64,000 nucleotides of DNA from Bacteroidia bacterium (GCA_033391075.1 JAWPMV010000001.1:2914001-2978000), one strand, 5' to 3'; positions 10,201-18,696 are shown, counted from the stretch's first letter. Numbers and translations: made by a program. The notes: generated by a model from the sequence alone, not told the origin.

Positions 10201-10539
10201 ATTTTCCTTACCTCATTGACTACCATAGCAGGTCTTACGCCTTTGCTGTTTGAAACCAGTTTCCAGGCACAGTTCCTGATTCCGGTTGCGATTTCTATCG
10301 CATTTGGCTTAGCAGTAGCCACTTTCATTATCCTGGTTACCCTTCCGGTTATCATGGTGATGTTTAATCAATACAAAAGCTTTGTCATCTGGCTATGGAA
10401 AGGAGAATGGTGGGACCCAACCGTCATCGAACCAGCATATGAAGGGCGTAAGAACCAATTTGGACTTTGGCTCTCAACTTCTTTAGCCTTTGTGTCTTTA
10501 TTATTCCTCTTGTCAAAAATACCGGCATTGTTTAGCTAG
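7240..10539 (+). CDS. RND family efflux pump permease (AcrB/HAE1-like)
   Basis: 1099 residues with the duplicated RND layout: TM1 near 12-30, a large periplasmic loop, a TM cluster around 330-470, then a second half starting with a TM segment near 530 and a cluster around 890-1090. The TM4 motif LVDDGIVISENI (about 393-404) carries the paired Asp of the proton relay seen in AcrB-type pumps. It works as a trimer with the adaptor (upstream) and the TolC-like channel (12 bp downstream) to export drugs, detergents or lipids using the proton gradient. A glycine/alanine-rich stretch in the second periplasmic loop (about 625-645) is family-typical. Full length; substrate unknown. Confidence 0.95.
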   Translation: MKNIISYFIRHAISADVLVILILLFGVLGLSSMRSTFFPETDTKLISINIPFPGASPEEMEEGVILKIEDNLSGISGIETITSLSQENSGSVRVQIKDGYDIDEVLTDVKNAVDRINSFPAGMEPAVISKSEVLTLAITFAISGDIDLRTLKQFADEVEDDLLASSNISKVSVAGFPAEEVLISVRENDLRKFNLTFDQVSNAVRAANIEISGGTIKGSTEDLLIRSKNKRYYAKDFEDFVVATNPDGRQVKLYEVADVKDAWAEATNRVYVNRKPAAYINVNNTSDENLLTISEEVGEYIASFNEKNSVVQAEIINDGAVELRERVNLLSENGIVGFTLVVIILAMFLQIRLAFWVALAIPVSFMGMFILAPLFGVSINMLSLFGMILVIGILVDDGIVISENIYRHFEMGKSRHQAALDGTMEVLPAVTGAILTTIVAFAVFFFIDGTVGDFFSEISVVVILTLAFSLLEGAFVLPAHVSHSKALTPPEEKVEEKTLIGKWFQKLQQSLWDAMEWMKTRFYEPILLFFLRNTVLGIAIPIGLLVLSVSLFFGGFVEGTFFPNIESNFVTVSLKMPAGTPESVTQKGLDQIETAVWKVNQNYKEERADKKDVVLILSKNLGASSGAGVAAPQDGAIAATGGANSGSVLVNLMKGEDRNLKAIELVDAFRKETGTIFGAEQLSFSTATPFGDPVSISVRGQDLEELTSAVNEIKGEMAKMPDLVDVRDNNQVGLKEINIKLKDKGYLLGLTPQFVIAQIRQGFFGAEVQRLQRGKDEVKVWVRYSKADRSSIGKLENMRIRTANGQAYPLKELVDLDFSRGIIAINHLDGDREIRIISDLVSDDVQSSVANATIESQIIPAVLSKYPSVRYSMEGQVKESAKTASSAGRIMPFAFILIMTIIIVTFRSWSQTIAVGLTLPFGFIGVIVGHAIMGKPISMLSMMGVFALVGVMVNDALVLVNAFNQLIKEGKPFKEALHEAALSRFRPIFLTSLTTIAGLTPLLFETSFQAQFLIPVAISIAFGLAVATFIILVTLPVIMVMFNQYKSFVIWLWKGEWWDPTVIEPAYEGRKNQFGLWLSTSLAFVSLLFLLSKIPALFS

Positions 10540-10551
10540 AAAATCAGACCA

Positions 10552-11862
10552 ATGAAAAAAATATTCATATACATACTGGGAATCTTTGTAGCTGGTATTC
10601 AGCTACAAGCCCAGGATACCTTAAACCTGGATGAAGCCATTCAGATTGCTTTGGAAAATAATTACGGCATCCTGATCGCCAAGAATGATGCTCAGGTAAG
10701 CAAGAACAATGCTCACCAGGGTGCAGCAGGTCTCTTGCCTGTAATCAGCCTGAGTGGAAGTGGAACCTATCAGAATAGTGCCACAAAACTTGAATTTGCC
10801 AGTCCTGAGATTCCGAATATTGATGCAAGTGGAGCTCAAAGCACCACATATCAAGCCGGGATAAATGCGAATTACACCCTTTATAGCGGAGGACGTAATA
10901 AGAATAATTTTCAGGTTCTGAAAACCAGTGCTTTGCTAAGCGAAACCCAAAGTAAAGCGACCATAGAAGCTACGATTACCCAGGTAGCCAATGCATATTA
11001 TACCATCGCTCGTTTGGCCTTGAGCTATAAGACGCTGCAGGAGAACCTCGATATTTCTCAGAAACGCTTGAGTCGTGCCCAAAATCAGCAGGAATTTGGG
11101 AGTGCAAATAAGCTGATTGTGCTGAATGCTGAGGTAGATATCAATACCGATAGCACCAATCTTCTCAGCAGTTTTTACAATTTAGAGAATGCAAAAAGGA
11201 GTTTCAATCGTCTAATTGGCAGACCTATAGATACTCCATTTAGCCTGGACATCTTTTTGGGATTTGAAGAAATGATTTCTCTGGAAGCTTTGATGGATAA
11301 TGCATTGGCGAATAATGTTCAAATGAGGCTAGCCGAATACAATCAGCAGATTTCAGAGTTAAACCTGAATATTGCGAAAGGAGCTTATAAGCCAAGTCTA
11401 TCTTTGAATGCAGGCTATAATTACTCCTTGACGGAAAATGATGCAAGCTTTATCATTAGCCAAAGAGCCCTCGGTTTAACAGCCGGAGCCAGTCTGAATT
11501 TTGATATTTTTGCGGGTAATACGAGAAAAGTTAATGAGCAAAACGCCAAGATCAATCTTGAAAATAGTCGCTATCAAATGGAGGATACACGGCTAAATCT
11601 GGAGCGGGATCTCAGCAATGCCTTCTATACCTACCAAAACAACCTCAGTCAATTAAGATTGGAAGAGAAAAGTCTGAATGCTGCAGAAGAGAATTTCCGC
11701 AGAACAGAAGAAGCTCTAAAACTCGGGCAATCCAATTCGCTCCAGTTTAGAGAAGCCCAATTGAATCTTCAGAGAGCTAAAGATCGATTGGATGATTTAA
11801 AATATACTGCGAAGCTTAGCGAAATTGAAGTCCTCAGATTGAGTGGCAAATTGGTCGACTAA
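10552..11862 (+). CDS. TolC-family outer membrane efflux channel
   Basis: 436 residues, signal peptide cleaved near residue 20 (GIQLQAQ), then two outer-membrane efflux (OEP) repeats with long amphipathic helices and short beta segments. Examples are LNLDEAIQIALENNYGI at the start of repeat one and the coiled AEENFRRTEEALKLGQSNS in repeat two, both hallmark OEP sequences. It is the last gene of the MarR/RND unit, 12 bp after the pump gene, and is followed by a strong bidirectional terminator. It forms the trimeric exit duct. Confidence 0.94.
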   Translation: MKKIFIYILGIFVAGIQLQAQDTLNLDEAIQIALENNYGILIAKNDAQVSKNNAHQGAAGLLPVISLSGSGTYQNSATKLEFASPEIPNIDASGAQSTTYQAGINANYTLYSGGRNKNNFQVLKTSALLSETQSKATIEATITQVANAYYTIARLALSYKTLQENLDISQKRLSRAQNQQEFGSANKLIVLNAEVDINTDSTNLLSSFYNLENAKRSFNRLIGRPIDTPFSLDIFLGFEEMISLEALMDNALANNVQMRLAEYNQQISELNLNIAKGAYKPSLSLNAGYNYSLTENDASFIISQRALGLTAGASLNFDIFAGNTRKVNEQNAKINLENSRYQMEDTRLNLERDLSNAFYTYQNNLSQLRLEEKSLNAAEENFRRTEEALKLGQSNSLQFREAQLNLQRAKDRLDDLKYTAKLSEIEVLRLSGKLVD

Positions 11863-11877
11863 GACTCGCATACTTCT

Positions 11878-11909
11878 AAAAAAGCGGAGCCTCTGGTTCC
11901 GCTTTTTTT
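11878..11909. terminator. Bidirectional terminator between tolC-like and TSUP genes
   Basis: Stem AAAGCGGAGCC (11881-11891), loop TCT, GGTTCCGCTTT (11895-11905), with an A-run before and a T-run after. It sits between converging genes and should end both transcripts. Confidence 0.85.
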
Positions 11910-12774
11910 ATGACTCATAATTAAAGAAAACACTCACAAGCATGGCAATGCCAATCAAGAGGAATACCAGGCTGATCCCTTGCTCCATTTTTTGTTGATT
12001 GAATTTCCCCTGCAAGGCCGGTCCTATTTGTCCTCCTATGATAACTCCGGGCACAGTATATACTACTAAATGCCAGGGTACAGAGAGCATGCCACCCTCA
12101 TTGACCATCAATAAAACATGGGCGATTGCAGCGCTCATAACCGTACAAATTACAATCAAAACTGAGGTAGCTGCTGCTACTTGAAAAGGGATATTGCCCC
12201 TTTTCAATAATTGGGGCATCACCATTTCACCTATCCCCACAGAAACCAAACCTGTGAGGAAAGCGCCCATGGATGTCATGCCTGCATGAGCCATATAAAA
12301 GGGATAGGAATAAGTATTTCCCGCTTTATCTGTTAAGCTTCTTCCCTTTTCTTTACTCACCTTCTTTTCTGACTTCATCCACTTTTCTTCAAACAAAATA
12401 AATGCTGATATCATCAACATCAGCAAGCCATAAAATAGAATTACCATTTCGCCCGAAAAAAGCCTGACTGCAAATACTCCCAGAAGCGCAAAAGGGAGTG
12501 CCAGTCTGAGAAAAGAGATACTAAGAGAATAATCAATTAAGCCTTTGCGATAGTAGCCCACAAAACCCGATGCAAAACCAAAGGAGGTCGTAAGTAAGGC
12601 TGCTGTAATAGCTGTCAGAGGATCTTCCAGTAAATACTCATCTCCCAAAAGCGGAAAAAGCAACAAAAAAACCGGCGTAAAAATCGCAGCTCCCCCAATA
12701 CCACACAGCATGGCTATACATGCTATCAGGATTGCTATGGGAAACATAAACCAATAAAGGCTAAAATCCATCAA
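11908..12774 (-). CDS. TSUP family transporter (TauE/SafE, sulfite/anion exporter)
   Basis: 288 residues, about eight hydrophobic segments in two related halves. The glycine-rich start (IACIAMLCGIGGAAIFTPVF) and the second-half signature (GAFLTGLVSVGIGEMVMPQL) match the TauE/SafE repeats. A charged cytoplasmic loop (KWMKSEKKVSKEKGRS) separates the halves. The family moves sulfite, sulfoacetate or other organosulfur anions. A split YeeE/YedE sulfur transporter lies 2 kb away, but on the opposite strand with an unrelated gene between, so a shared role is only suggestive. Confidence 0.9.
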   Translation of the reverse strand: MMDFSLYWFMFPIAILIACIAMLCGIGGAAIFTPVFLLLFPLLGDEYLLEDPLTAITAALLTTSFGFASGFVGYYRKGLIDYSLSISFLRLALPFALLGVFAVRLFSGEMVILFYGLLMLMISAFILFEEKWMKSEKKVSKEKGRSLTDKAGNTYSYPFYMAHAGMTSMGAFLTGLVSVGIGEMVMPQLLKRGNIPFQVAAATSVLIVICTVMSAAIAHVLLMVNEGGMLSVPWHLVVYTVPGVIIGGQIGPALQGKFNQQKMEQGISLVFLLIGIAMLVSVFFNYES

Positions 12775-12854
12775 AGAAAATTCTCTATTTTGATGCAGTT
12801 TAGGTCTGCATCATTCGCGAAAAGGCCAAGAAGACGACAATTTCAATAATTTTT

Positions 12855-13877
12855 ATGAAAGCTATACGGCTAGACAAACCCTTCGACTTCCATTTGATAG
12901 AAACAGCAGAACCTAAAGGCCCGATGCCAGATGAGATCATTGCCAAAGTTCATCGAATTGGAATCTGTGGAACAGATTTGCATGCATTTACCGGAAATCA
13001 ACCTTTCTTTTCCTATCCGAGAATATTGGGTCATGAATTGGGAGTGGAGATTTTGGAAAAGGGTAGCGAAGTAAATCATCTGCAAATTGGAGATAAATGC
13101 ACGCTCGAACCTTATCGAAATTTGACAAATGATCAGGCAGTTCGAAATGGAAAGCCCAATTGTGGAGAGCAGATTCGAGTATTTGGAGTGCATGAAGACG
13201 GAGGCATGCAGGAATACATCAAGTACAAAGCCAGTAATTTGCATCCTTCCCCCCTACTCGACTATGATCAATTAGCTCTGGTAGAACCTCTAGGAATAGG
13301 ATTTCACGCTGTAAACAGAGCACAATTGCATGCAGATGATTTGGTGCTTGTTATAGGAGCCGGTCCCATTGGATTAGGGACTATGGAAGCGGTAAAACTG
13401 AAGGGCTGCAAATTTATCGCTATGGATATAAATCATGAGCGCCTGGAAGTATGTCAAAAACATTTGTCTCCTACGGCCTGTGTTCTTGCCAATCAGGATC
13501 AAACAGAAGAAGCAATCAGAGAAGCTTTTGAGGGAGATCTCCCAACAGTCATTTTTGATGCGACGGGAAATAAGTCATCTATGGAAAACTCCCTGAAATA
13601 TGCAGCCCATGGAGGGAAGATCGTTTTCATTGGTTTGTTTCAAGGAGAATTCAGTTTTCATGATCCCTATTTCCATAAAAAAGAATTGAGCTTGCTCGCC
13701 AGCCGGAATGCTTTGGCCAGCGATTTCAAGGAAATAATTCAGCATATGGAATCCGGCAAACTGGATGTGTCTTATTGGATCAGCCAAGTCGTTGATTTTG
13801 AACAAATGCCCCAACTTTTTCCTCAATGGACCCAATCCCCAAAGGGAATCATCAAAAGTGTACTAAAATTTTCATAA
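12855..13877 (+). CDS. Zinc-type medium-chain dehydrogenase lacking the structural zinc site
   Basis: 340 residues, GroES-like domain then a Rossmann domain (VLVIGAGPIGLGTMEAVKLKG, about 165-185) for NAD(P). The catalytic zinc ligands are visible: Cys in GICGTDLHAF (about 38) and the GHE motif (ILGHELGVEI). The structural zinc lobe is different: the usual four spaced cysteines are replaced by YRNLTNDQAVRNGKPNCGEQ, which keeps only one Cys. This matches a sorbitol/threonine-dehydrogenase-like Bacteroidota subgroup acting on sugar acids or polyols. Divergent from the TSUP gene (80 bp gap). Substrate unknown. Confidence 0.85.
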   Translation: MKAIRLDKPFDFHLIETAEPKGPMPDEIIAKVHRIGICGTDLHAFTGNQPFFSYPRILGHELGVEILEKGSEVNHLQIGDKCTLEPYRNLTNDQAVRNGKPNCGEQIRVFGVHEDGGMQEYIKYKASNLHPSPLLDYDQLALVEPLGIGFHAVNRAQLHADDLVLVIGAGPIGLGTMEAVKLKGCKFIAMDINHERLEVCQKHLSPTACVLANQDQTEEAIREAFEGDLPTVIFDATGNKSSMENSLKYAAHGGKIVFIGLFQGEFSFHDPYFHKKELSLLASRNALASDFKEIIQHMESGKLDVSYWISQVVDFEQMPQLFPQWTQSPKGIIKSVLKFS

Positions 13878-13993
13878 GGGAAGCAGAGCAAGACTTCATA
13901 TATTTCTTCCAAAATGTAAGCTTCATTACAATTTTATTATTTTTAGGCTAGAATTTTTGCAATTCAATTAATGCATTACAATCTTCTTGTTCT

Positions 13994-14611
13994 ATGCTAC
14001 CTAAGAATATTTTGCTCCTCAATGTCCAGGATGTAGGACTTTGGGAGTTGTTTACCGGGCCCTGGCACTGGGCTTTCTCTGGATTTATGATTACCCTGGT
14101 CCTTTTCCTCCTTGTCTGGATGGGTAAAAGTTTTGGGGTCTCCTCTTCTTTCAAAGATCTTTGTAATCTGGCGGGAGCAGGAAAAAAAGTTCCCTATTTC
14201 GACTTCAATATCAAGGAAGAATACTGGCGCCTGAGCTTTGTCGCAGGGGGCCTTATAGGGGGTTTTATTGCCTTCCAATTTATGCAAAGTCCGAATCCGG
14301 TTGACATATCCGTTGACACCCGAAATTTCCTGGCAACATTGGGAATGGGCTATCCGGAATCTGACTTGAGCGGACAGGGCTTTGTGCCAACGGAAATCTT
14401 CAATTTCTCAAGCTGGAAGGGCATCCTTCTCGCCTTAATTGGAGGAGTCTTGGTAGGGTTTGGAACTCGATATGGTAAAGGTTGTACCTCTGGCCATGCA
14501 ATCACAGGATTGGCCCATTTACAACTACCTTCCCTTATCACTGTTATCGGATTTTTTATCGGAGGCTTGATAATGACCCATTTAATCCTTCCTTATCTCA
14601 TTGTTCTATAA
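13994..14611 (+). CDS. YeeE/YedE family transporter, N-terminal half (TsuA-like)
   Basis: 205 residues with about five hydrophobic segments. The conserved cysteine motif GKGCTSGHAITG near residue 165 is the signature of YeeE/YedE proteins; in the E. coli thiosulfate importer TsuA such cysteines line the permeation path. Bacteroidota often encode this transporter as two short proteins, and the second half follows 3 bp downstream, so the two probably form one transporter. Thiosulfate or another small sulfur anion is the likely substrate, by family only. Confidence 0.88.
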   Translation: MLPKNILLLNVQDVGLWELFTGPWHWAFSGFMITLVLFLLVWMGKSFGVSSSFKDLCNLAGAGKKVPYFDFNIKEEYWRLSFVAGGLIGGFIAFQFMQSPNPVDISVDTRNFLATLGMGYPESDLSGQGFVPTEIFNFSSWKGILLALIGGVLVGFGTRYGKGCTSGHAITGLAHLQLPSLITVIGFFIGGLIMTHLILPYLIVL

Positions 14612-14614
14612 TAT

Positions 14615-15043
14615 TTGCCCTCAATCATTATGAAAAATATAGCCTACGCATTGGTCGGAATCGTTTTTGGGATTACCATGACCAAATCAGAAGCAATCTC
14701 CTGGTACAGAATCATAGAAATGTTTCGCTTTGAAAGCTTTCATATGTATGGAATTATTGGAGTCGCCGTCGGATTGAGTGCTTTACTTCTATTCATCCTG
14801 AAACGAAATAAATTCACTACCCTGGAAGGAGGACTTATTGAGCATGAAAGCATGCAACTCAGGCCGAAACGACATCTTCTGGCCGGTTCTATTTTTGGAT
14901 TAGGATGGGCCCTCCTGGGCGCTTGTCCGGGCCCTATTTATGTCCTCATAGGTAATGGATTTCTCATAATGGGAGTGGTTCTGATCGGAGCAGTATTGGG
15001 GACCTATTTATATGGGATTTGGATGGATAAATTGCCTCATTAA
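14615..15043 (+). CDS. YeeE/YedE-related transporter, C-terminal half (DUF6691)
   Basis: 142 residues, about four membrane segments, with the second cysteine motif of the family (LLGACPGPIYVL, near residue 105). The start is three bases after the stop of the first half, so the two are translated together. DUF6691 proteins accompany short YeeE/YedE halves. The predicted role is completing the sulfur-anion channel. Confidence 0.87.
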   Translation: MPSIIMKNIAYALVGIVFGITMTKSEAISWYRIIEMFRFESFHMYGIIGVAVGLSALLLFILKRNKFTTLEGGLIEHESMQLRPKRHLLAGSIFGLGWALLGACPGPIYVLIGNGFLIMGVVLIGAVLGTYLYGIWMDKLPH

Positions 15044-15045
15044 AT

Positions 15046-15297
15046 TTGGACTTACTCCCGTATATACAAAGGATTCCTGCTGGTTATTCAGAAGCATTTT
15101 ATAAAGGGAAAAAATATGGATTGAGTAAAGAAATATTCAACCAGGGCAAATCTTTTAAAATTTTTGCAGAAGAATTAGGAGGCAATGATTTCATCAGCTT
15201 CAACTATTACCTGAGCAGCAAAAAGGAATACTTAAAACCCTGTGAAATGCCTGCAGAGAAGGTTATAGCCTTCCTAAAAGAAGCAAAAGTTAAGTAA
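15046..15297 (+). CDS. Small conserved cytosolic protein with TTG start
   Basis: 83 residues with no signal or membrane segment. GYSEAFYKGKKYGLSKEIFN and the GGNDFISFNYY / KPCEMPAEKVIAFL segments recall a small Bacteroidota family sometimes labelled peptide methionine sulfoxide reductase, though it lacks the MsrA/MsrB catalytic motifs, so I do not adopt that name. The start is a TTG two bases after the upstream stop; no ATG is available in the N-terminal part. The tight spacing argues for translational coupling to the YeeE/YedE pair, and a single conserved Cys (in KPCEMP) could be redox- or sulfur-reactive. Confidence 0.7.
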   Translation: MDLLPYIQRIPAGYSEAFYKGKKYGLSKEIFNQGKSFKIFAEELGGNDFISFNYYLSSKKEYLKPCEMPAEKVIAFLKEAKVK

Positions 15298-15347
15298 ACG
15301 CACTTACATTCAACATAAAAATTTCATTCCATTAAATCCCCTTTTAT

Positions 15348-15381
15348 ATTGTAGCCTAAGCCCTTAATTAACTGCTACAAT
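15348..15381. promoter_or_regulatory. Inverted repeat overlapping the aldolase start codon
   Basis: ATTGTAGC (15348-15355) and GCTACAAT (15374-15381) are perfectly complementary, 18 nt apart; the right arm ends inside the ATG at 15380. It could be a repressor site or an RNA hairpin masking the start codon. Confidence 0.35.
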
Positions 15382-16150
15382 GGAACTCCCCAGGAACAGA
15401 CTCAAAGAAAAATTACAATCCGGATATGTCAGTTATGGCATATGGCATGGAATGGTAGATACCTATGCTGCTGAAATATGTGCTGGCGCAGGTTTCGACT
15501 GGGTGATGATAGATGGGGAACATACTCCCTTTGATTTCAGGTCCATGTTGATTCATGCCCAGGTAATGGCAGCCCACGAAAGTGCAGTTTTTGTTCGGCC
15601 CCCTATAGGTGATCCCGTAATGCTTAAGCAATTATTGGATGCAGGCATTCAGAACTTCCTGATCCCCATGGTCGAAAGTGCAGAACAGGCAAAAGAATTA
15701 GTTGCTGCCATTCATTATCCTCCCAAAGGGAAAAGAGGAGTTGGAGCAGCCCTGGGTAGAGCTTCCCAATGGGCAAGAATTCCAGACTATATAAAAACAG
15801 CCGCAAAAGAGCTATGCCTGATTCTTCAAGTGGAATCCGTAAAAGGCATGAAGGAGCTGGAAAACATTTGCCAACTGGATGGAGTTGATGGGGTATTCAT
15901 TGGGCCCGCAGATTTGGCAGCTTCTATGGGGTATCCGGGGGAACAAGTACGAGATGAAGTGAGAGAAGAAGTCAAAAGAGGGCTGCATATCATCAAATCG
16001 CATAATAAAATCACCGGAGTCCTTGCTTTCTCAGAACCCTATATTCAGGAATATACAGAAGCTGGCGCCAATTATATTGCCATTTGTTCTGATTCCTTGA
16101 TGCTAGCGGAAAGTAGTTCAAATATGGCCCGGAAATATGTAAAGGAATAA
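15380..16150 (+). CDS. HpcH/HpaI aldolase family protein
   Basis: 256 residues, close to the usual length. Class II pyruvate-type aldolase motifs are in place: DGEHTPFD (acid/base His near 48), the VRPP arginine near 73, LQVES with a metal-binding Glu near 150, and GPADLAASMG with the metal-binding Asp near 176. The family reversibly cleaves 4-hydroxy-2-oxo acids to pyruvate plus an aldehyde, with a divalent metal. It opens a plus-strand run with an FAD oxidoreductase and an AMACR-like CoA transferase. Exact substrate unknown. Confidence 0.9.
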   Translation: MELPRNRLKEKLQSGYVSYGIWHGMVDTYAAEICAGAGFDWVMIDGEHTPFDFRSMLIHAQVMAAHESAVFVRPPIGDPVMLKQLLDAGIQNFLIPMVESAEQAKELVAAIHYPPKGKRGVGAALGRASQWARIPDYIKTAAKELCLILQVESVKGMKELENICQLDGVDGVFIGPADLAASMGYPGEQVRDEVREEVKRGLHIIKSHNKITGVLAFSEPYIQEYTEAGANYIAICSDSLMLAESSSNMARKYVKE

Positions 16151-16171
16151 GTCTTAGCTGGGATTAACTCC

Positions 16172-17629
16172 ATGGAGAAATACGATGCAGTAGTCATAGG
16201 ATCAGGACCCAACGGATTGGCAGCAGCCATAGAAATGGCTCGTCATCAATTGAAAGTCCTGGTACTTGAGATGTCGGAGGAAATTGGGGGAGGAACCCGA
16301 ACGGCAGAACTGACTCTGCCCGGTTTCAAACATGACTTCTGTTCCGCTGTACACCCCACAGGCATTCTTTCTCCTTATCTAAAAGAATTACCCCTCGAAA
16401 AACATGGCTTGAAATGGCTTTTTCCCGAGCTATCTGTCGCTCATCCCCTGGATGATGAAGCTGCTGTTCTTTTATCTAAAGATCTGGATGCAACTGCTGC
16501 CGGATTGGGAAAGGATGCCAAATACTGGAAAAGACTGTTCGGCTATCTGAGTAAAAATGGAGAAGAAATACTAAAAGACAGCTTCAAAGCTTTAGGGGTG
16601 CCAAAGAATCCTGTTTCATTGGCAAGATTTGGACTCAATGCTTTTCTCCCCGCAAATGCCTATGCAAAATTCGTCCTGAAAGAAAAGAGAAGCAGGGCTC
16701 TTTTTGCAGGTTGCGCCGCCCATAGTTTATTGCCTTTTGATTTTCTATTTAGCTCCGCACTTGGGATCATGTTTGCCATGAGTGCTCATATGGTAGACTG
16801 GCCGGTCGCAGAAGGAGGATCGCATAGCATCACGAAAGCAATGGCTGCCTACCTCAAAGAATTGGGAGGCGAGATTCAGACCGGTATAAAAGTCGAGCAT
16901 TGGAAACAATTGCCCGAAGCCAAAGCATATTTGTTCAATACCGATCCCTATCAATTGGCCCATATTGCAGAGGAGAAATTACCGAAGAGCTATACCAAAA
17001 GACTCAGAAAATACAATTTTGGAATGGGCTCCTTTAAACTGGATTGGGCATTGGATGGACCGATTCCCTGGAAGGATCCCAATTGCCTGAAAGCTTCGAC
17101 TGTTCACATCGGGGGAACGATAGAAGAAATTGCATACGGAGAAAAAATGGCCTGGCAAGGCAAATATGTAGATCAACCCTATGTCCTCCTTTGCCAACAA
17201 AGTCAAATAGATCCCAGCAGAGCCCCGGAAGGCAAACATACCGGCTATGCCTATATCCATGTTCCCCAAGGATCGGATAAAGACTGCACAGAAATCATTG
17301 AAAATCAAGTTGAACGATTTGCACCCGGATTTAAAGATATTATCCTTGCCCGGCACAAGACCTTCCCCTCCGATTTTCACCAATACAATCCCAATTATTT
17401 CGGAGGAGCAATTGCCGGAGGGGCTGCCGATATCAGTCAATTATTCAGCCGTCCCATAGCCAGACTCAATCCGTATACGACTCCCAATCCCAGTATTTAT
17501 ATTTGCAGTGCTTCTACCCCACCCGGAGGCGGAGTTCATGGCATGTGCGGATACTGGGCAGCAAGAGCAGCTTTACAAAAACAATTTAATATCAAGACCA
17601 AACACATATGGGACCACTCGCAGGAATAA
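16172..17629 (+). CDS. Phytoene-desaturase-like / PYROXD2-like FAD oxidoreductase
   Basis: 485 residues. The N-terminal dinucleotide-binding motif VVIGSGPNGLAAAIEMARHQ (residues 6-25), followed by EMSEEIGGGTRT and a C-terminal FAD motif with a glycine-rich GGGVHGMCGYWAARAAL, places it in the CrtI/PYROXD2 superfamily of amine oxidase-fold enzymes. No carotenoid genes are nearby, so a desaturase of small acids or lipids is as likely as a carotenoid enzyme. It is 21 bp after the aldolase and overlaps the following CoA transferase by 22 bp, which indicates a shared transcript. Confidence 0.88.
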   Translation: MEKYDAVVIGSGPNGLAAAIEMARHQLKVLVLEMSEEIGGGTRTAELTLPGFKHDFCSAVHPTGILSPYLKELPLEKHGLKWLFPELSVAHPLDDEAAVLLSKDLDATAAGLGKDAKYWKRLFGYLSKNGEEILKDSFKALGVPKNPVSLARFGLNAFLPANAYAKFVLKEKRSRALFAGCAAHSLLPFDFLFSSALGIMFAMSAHMVDWPVAEGGSHSITKAMAAYLKELGGEIQTGIKVEHWKQLPEAKAYLFNTDPYQLAHIAEEKLPKSYTKRLRKYNFGMGSFKLDWALDGPIPWKDPNCLKASTVHIGGTIEEIAYGEKMAWQGKYVDQPYVLLCQQSQIDPSRAPEGKHTGYAYIHVPQGSDKDCTEIIENQVERFAPGFKDIILARHKTFPSDFHQYNPNYFGGAIAGGAADISQLFSRPIARLNPYTTPNPSIYICSASTPPGGGVHGMCGYWAARAALQKQFNIKTKHIWDHSQE

Positions 17630-18696
17630 AGATCATTGAAATAGCCGGTTTAGGGCCAGGCCCCTTTGCAGGCATGATGCTGGCCGATATGGGAGCTGAT
17701 GTGATATTGGTTGAAAGAAGGCTGGATACGAGTAAGACTCGGATTCCAGATTGCAACCGACGAGGGAAAAAATCTATTGCCATCAATCTCAAAGATCCTG
17801 AAGGAGTGGAAACCCTATTGAAGTTGGTGGAAAAAGCAGATGCTCTGCTGGAAGGATTTCGTCCGGGAGTAATGGAAAGGCTGGGCATAGGGCCAGATGT
17901 CTGTATGCAAAGAAATCCCAAATTAGTGTATGGCAGGATGACAGGTTGGGGTCAATATGGGCCCTTGTCGCATGCTGCAGGACATGACATCAACTACATT
18001 TCCCTAACGGGTGCACTTGGAGCCATTGGAAATGCAGGAAGCAAACCAGTCCCTCCCCTGAATTTGGTGGGCGATTATGGAGGGGGAGCTATGTTTTTGG
18101 TTTGTGGAATGCTCGCGGCCCTCTTAGAGTCCCAAAAATCTGGAAAAGGCCAGGTAATCGATGTAGCCATGACAGATGGATCAGCTGTATTGATGTCCAT
18201 TTTCAATTCCCTCCATAAAATGGGCCTTTGGAAAGCTGAAAGAGGCATCAATATGTTGGATTCAGGCGCTCATTATTATGATACCTATGAATGCAAAGAC
18301 GGAAAGTTTGTTTCCATCGGTTCTATAGAACCGCAGTTCTATGCCTTACTTATGCAAAAGGCAGAACTTTCGCCCGAAGACTTCAAATCCCAAAATAACT
18401 CCTCGAAATGGCCGGAACAGAAAGAAAAATTGGTTGCGATATTTAAAGCAAAGACCCAGGCAGAATGGTGTGAGATCATGGAAGGGAGTGATGTATGCTT
18501 CGCGCCAGTGTTGGATTTTATTGAGGCACAAAGTCATCCGCATAATGTAGCCCGCGAAACCTATATCGAAGTAGATGGCTTCATGCAACCCGCGCCTGCT
18601 CCCAGATTTAGTAGAACTCCCTCTGAGGTAAAGCATGGTTCCAGGGCATCTGGAGAAGACACAGAAGAAGTCCTTAGTTCCTGGGGAATCAGTTAA
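17608..18696 (+). CDS. CaiB/BaiF CoA transferase, alpha-methylacyl-CoA racemase-like
   Basis: 362 residues, the short length of racemase-type members. Family features include IIEIAGLGPGPFAGMMLADM at the N-terminus, the GRMTGWGQYGPLSHAAGHD block (about 111-129) typical of AMACR, and AMTDGSAVLMS near 190, whose Asp-Gly matches the catalytic Asp region. It probably epimerises or transfers CoA on a branched acyl-CoA. The start overlaps the previous gene by 22 bp; this ATG gives the full family N-terminus. A distant CaiB paralogue lies at 43213-44394. Confidence 0.9.
   Translation: MGPLAGIKIIEIAGLGPGPFAGMMLADMGADVILVERRLDTSKTRIPDCNRRGKKSIAINLKDPEGVETLLKLVEKADALLEGFRPGVMERLGIGPDVCMQRNPKLVYGRMTGWGQYGPLSHAAGHDINYISLTGALGAIGNAGSKPVPPLNLVGDYGGGAMFLVCGMLAALLESQKSGKGQVIDVAMTDGSAVLMSIFNSLHKMGLWKAERGINMLDSGAHYYDTYECKDGKFVSIGSIEPQFYALLMQKAELSPEDFKSQNNSSKWPEQKEKLVAIFKAKTQAEWCEIMEGSDVCFAPVLDFIEAQSHPHNVARETYIEVDGFMQPAPAPRFSRTPSEVKHGSRASGEDTEEVLSSWGIS

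Noticed and set aside
15046-15297. Peptide methionine sulfoxide reductase name for the small Cys protein
   Set aside because: No MsrA GCFWG or MsrB motifs are present.
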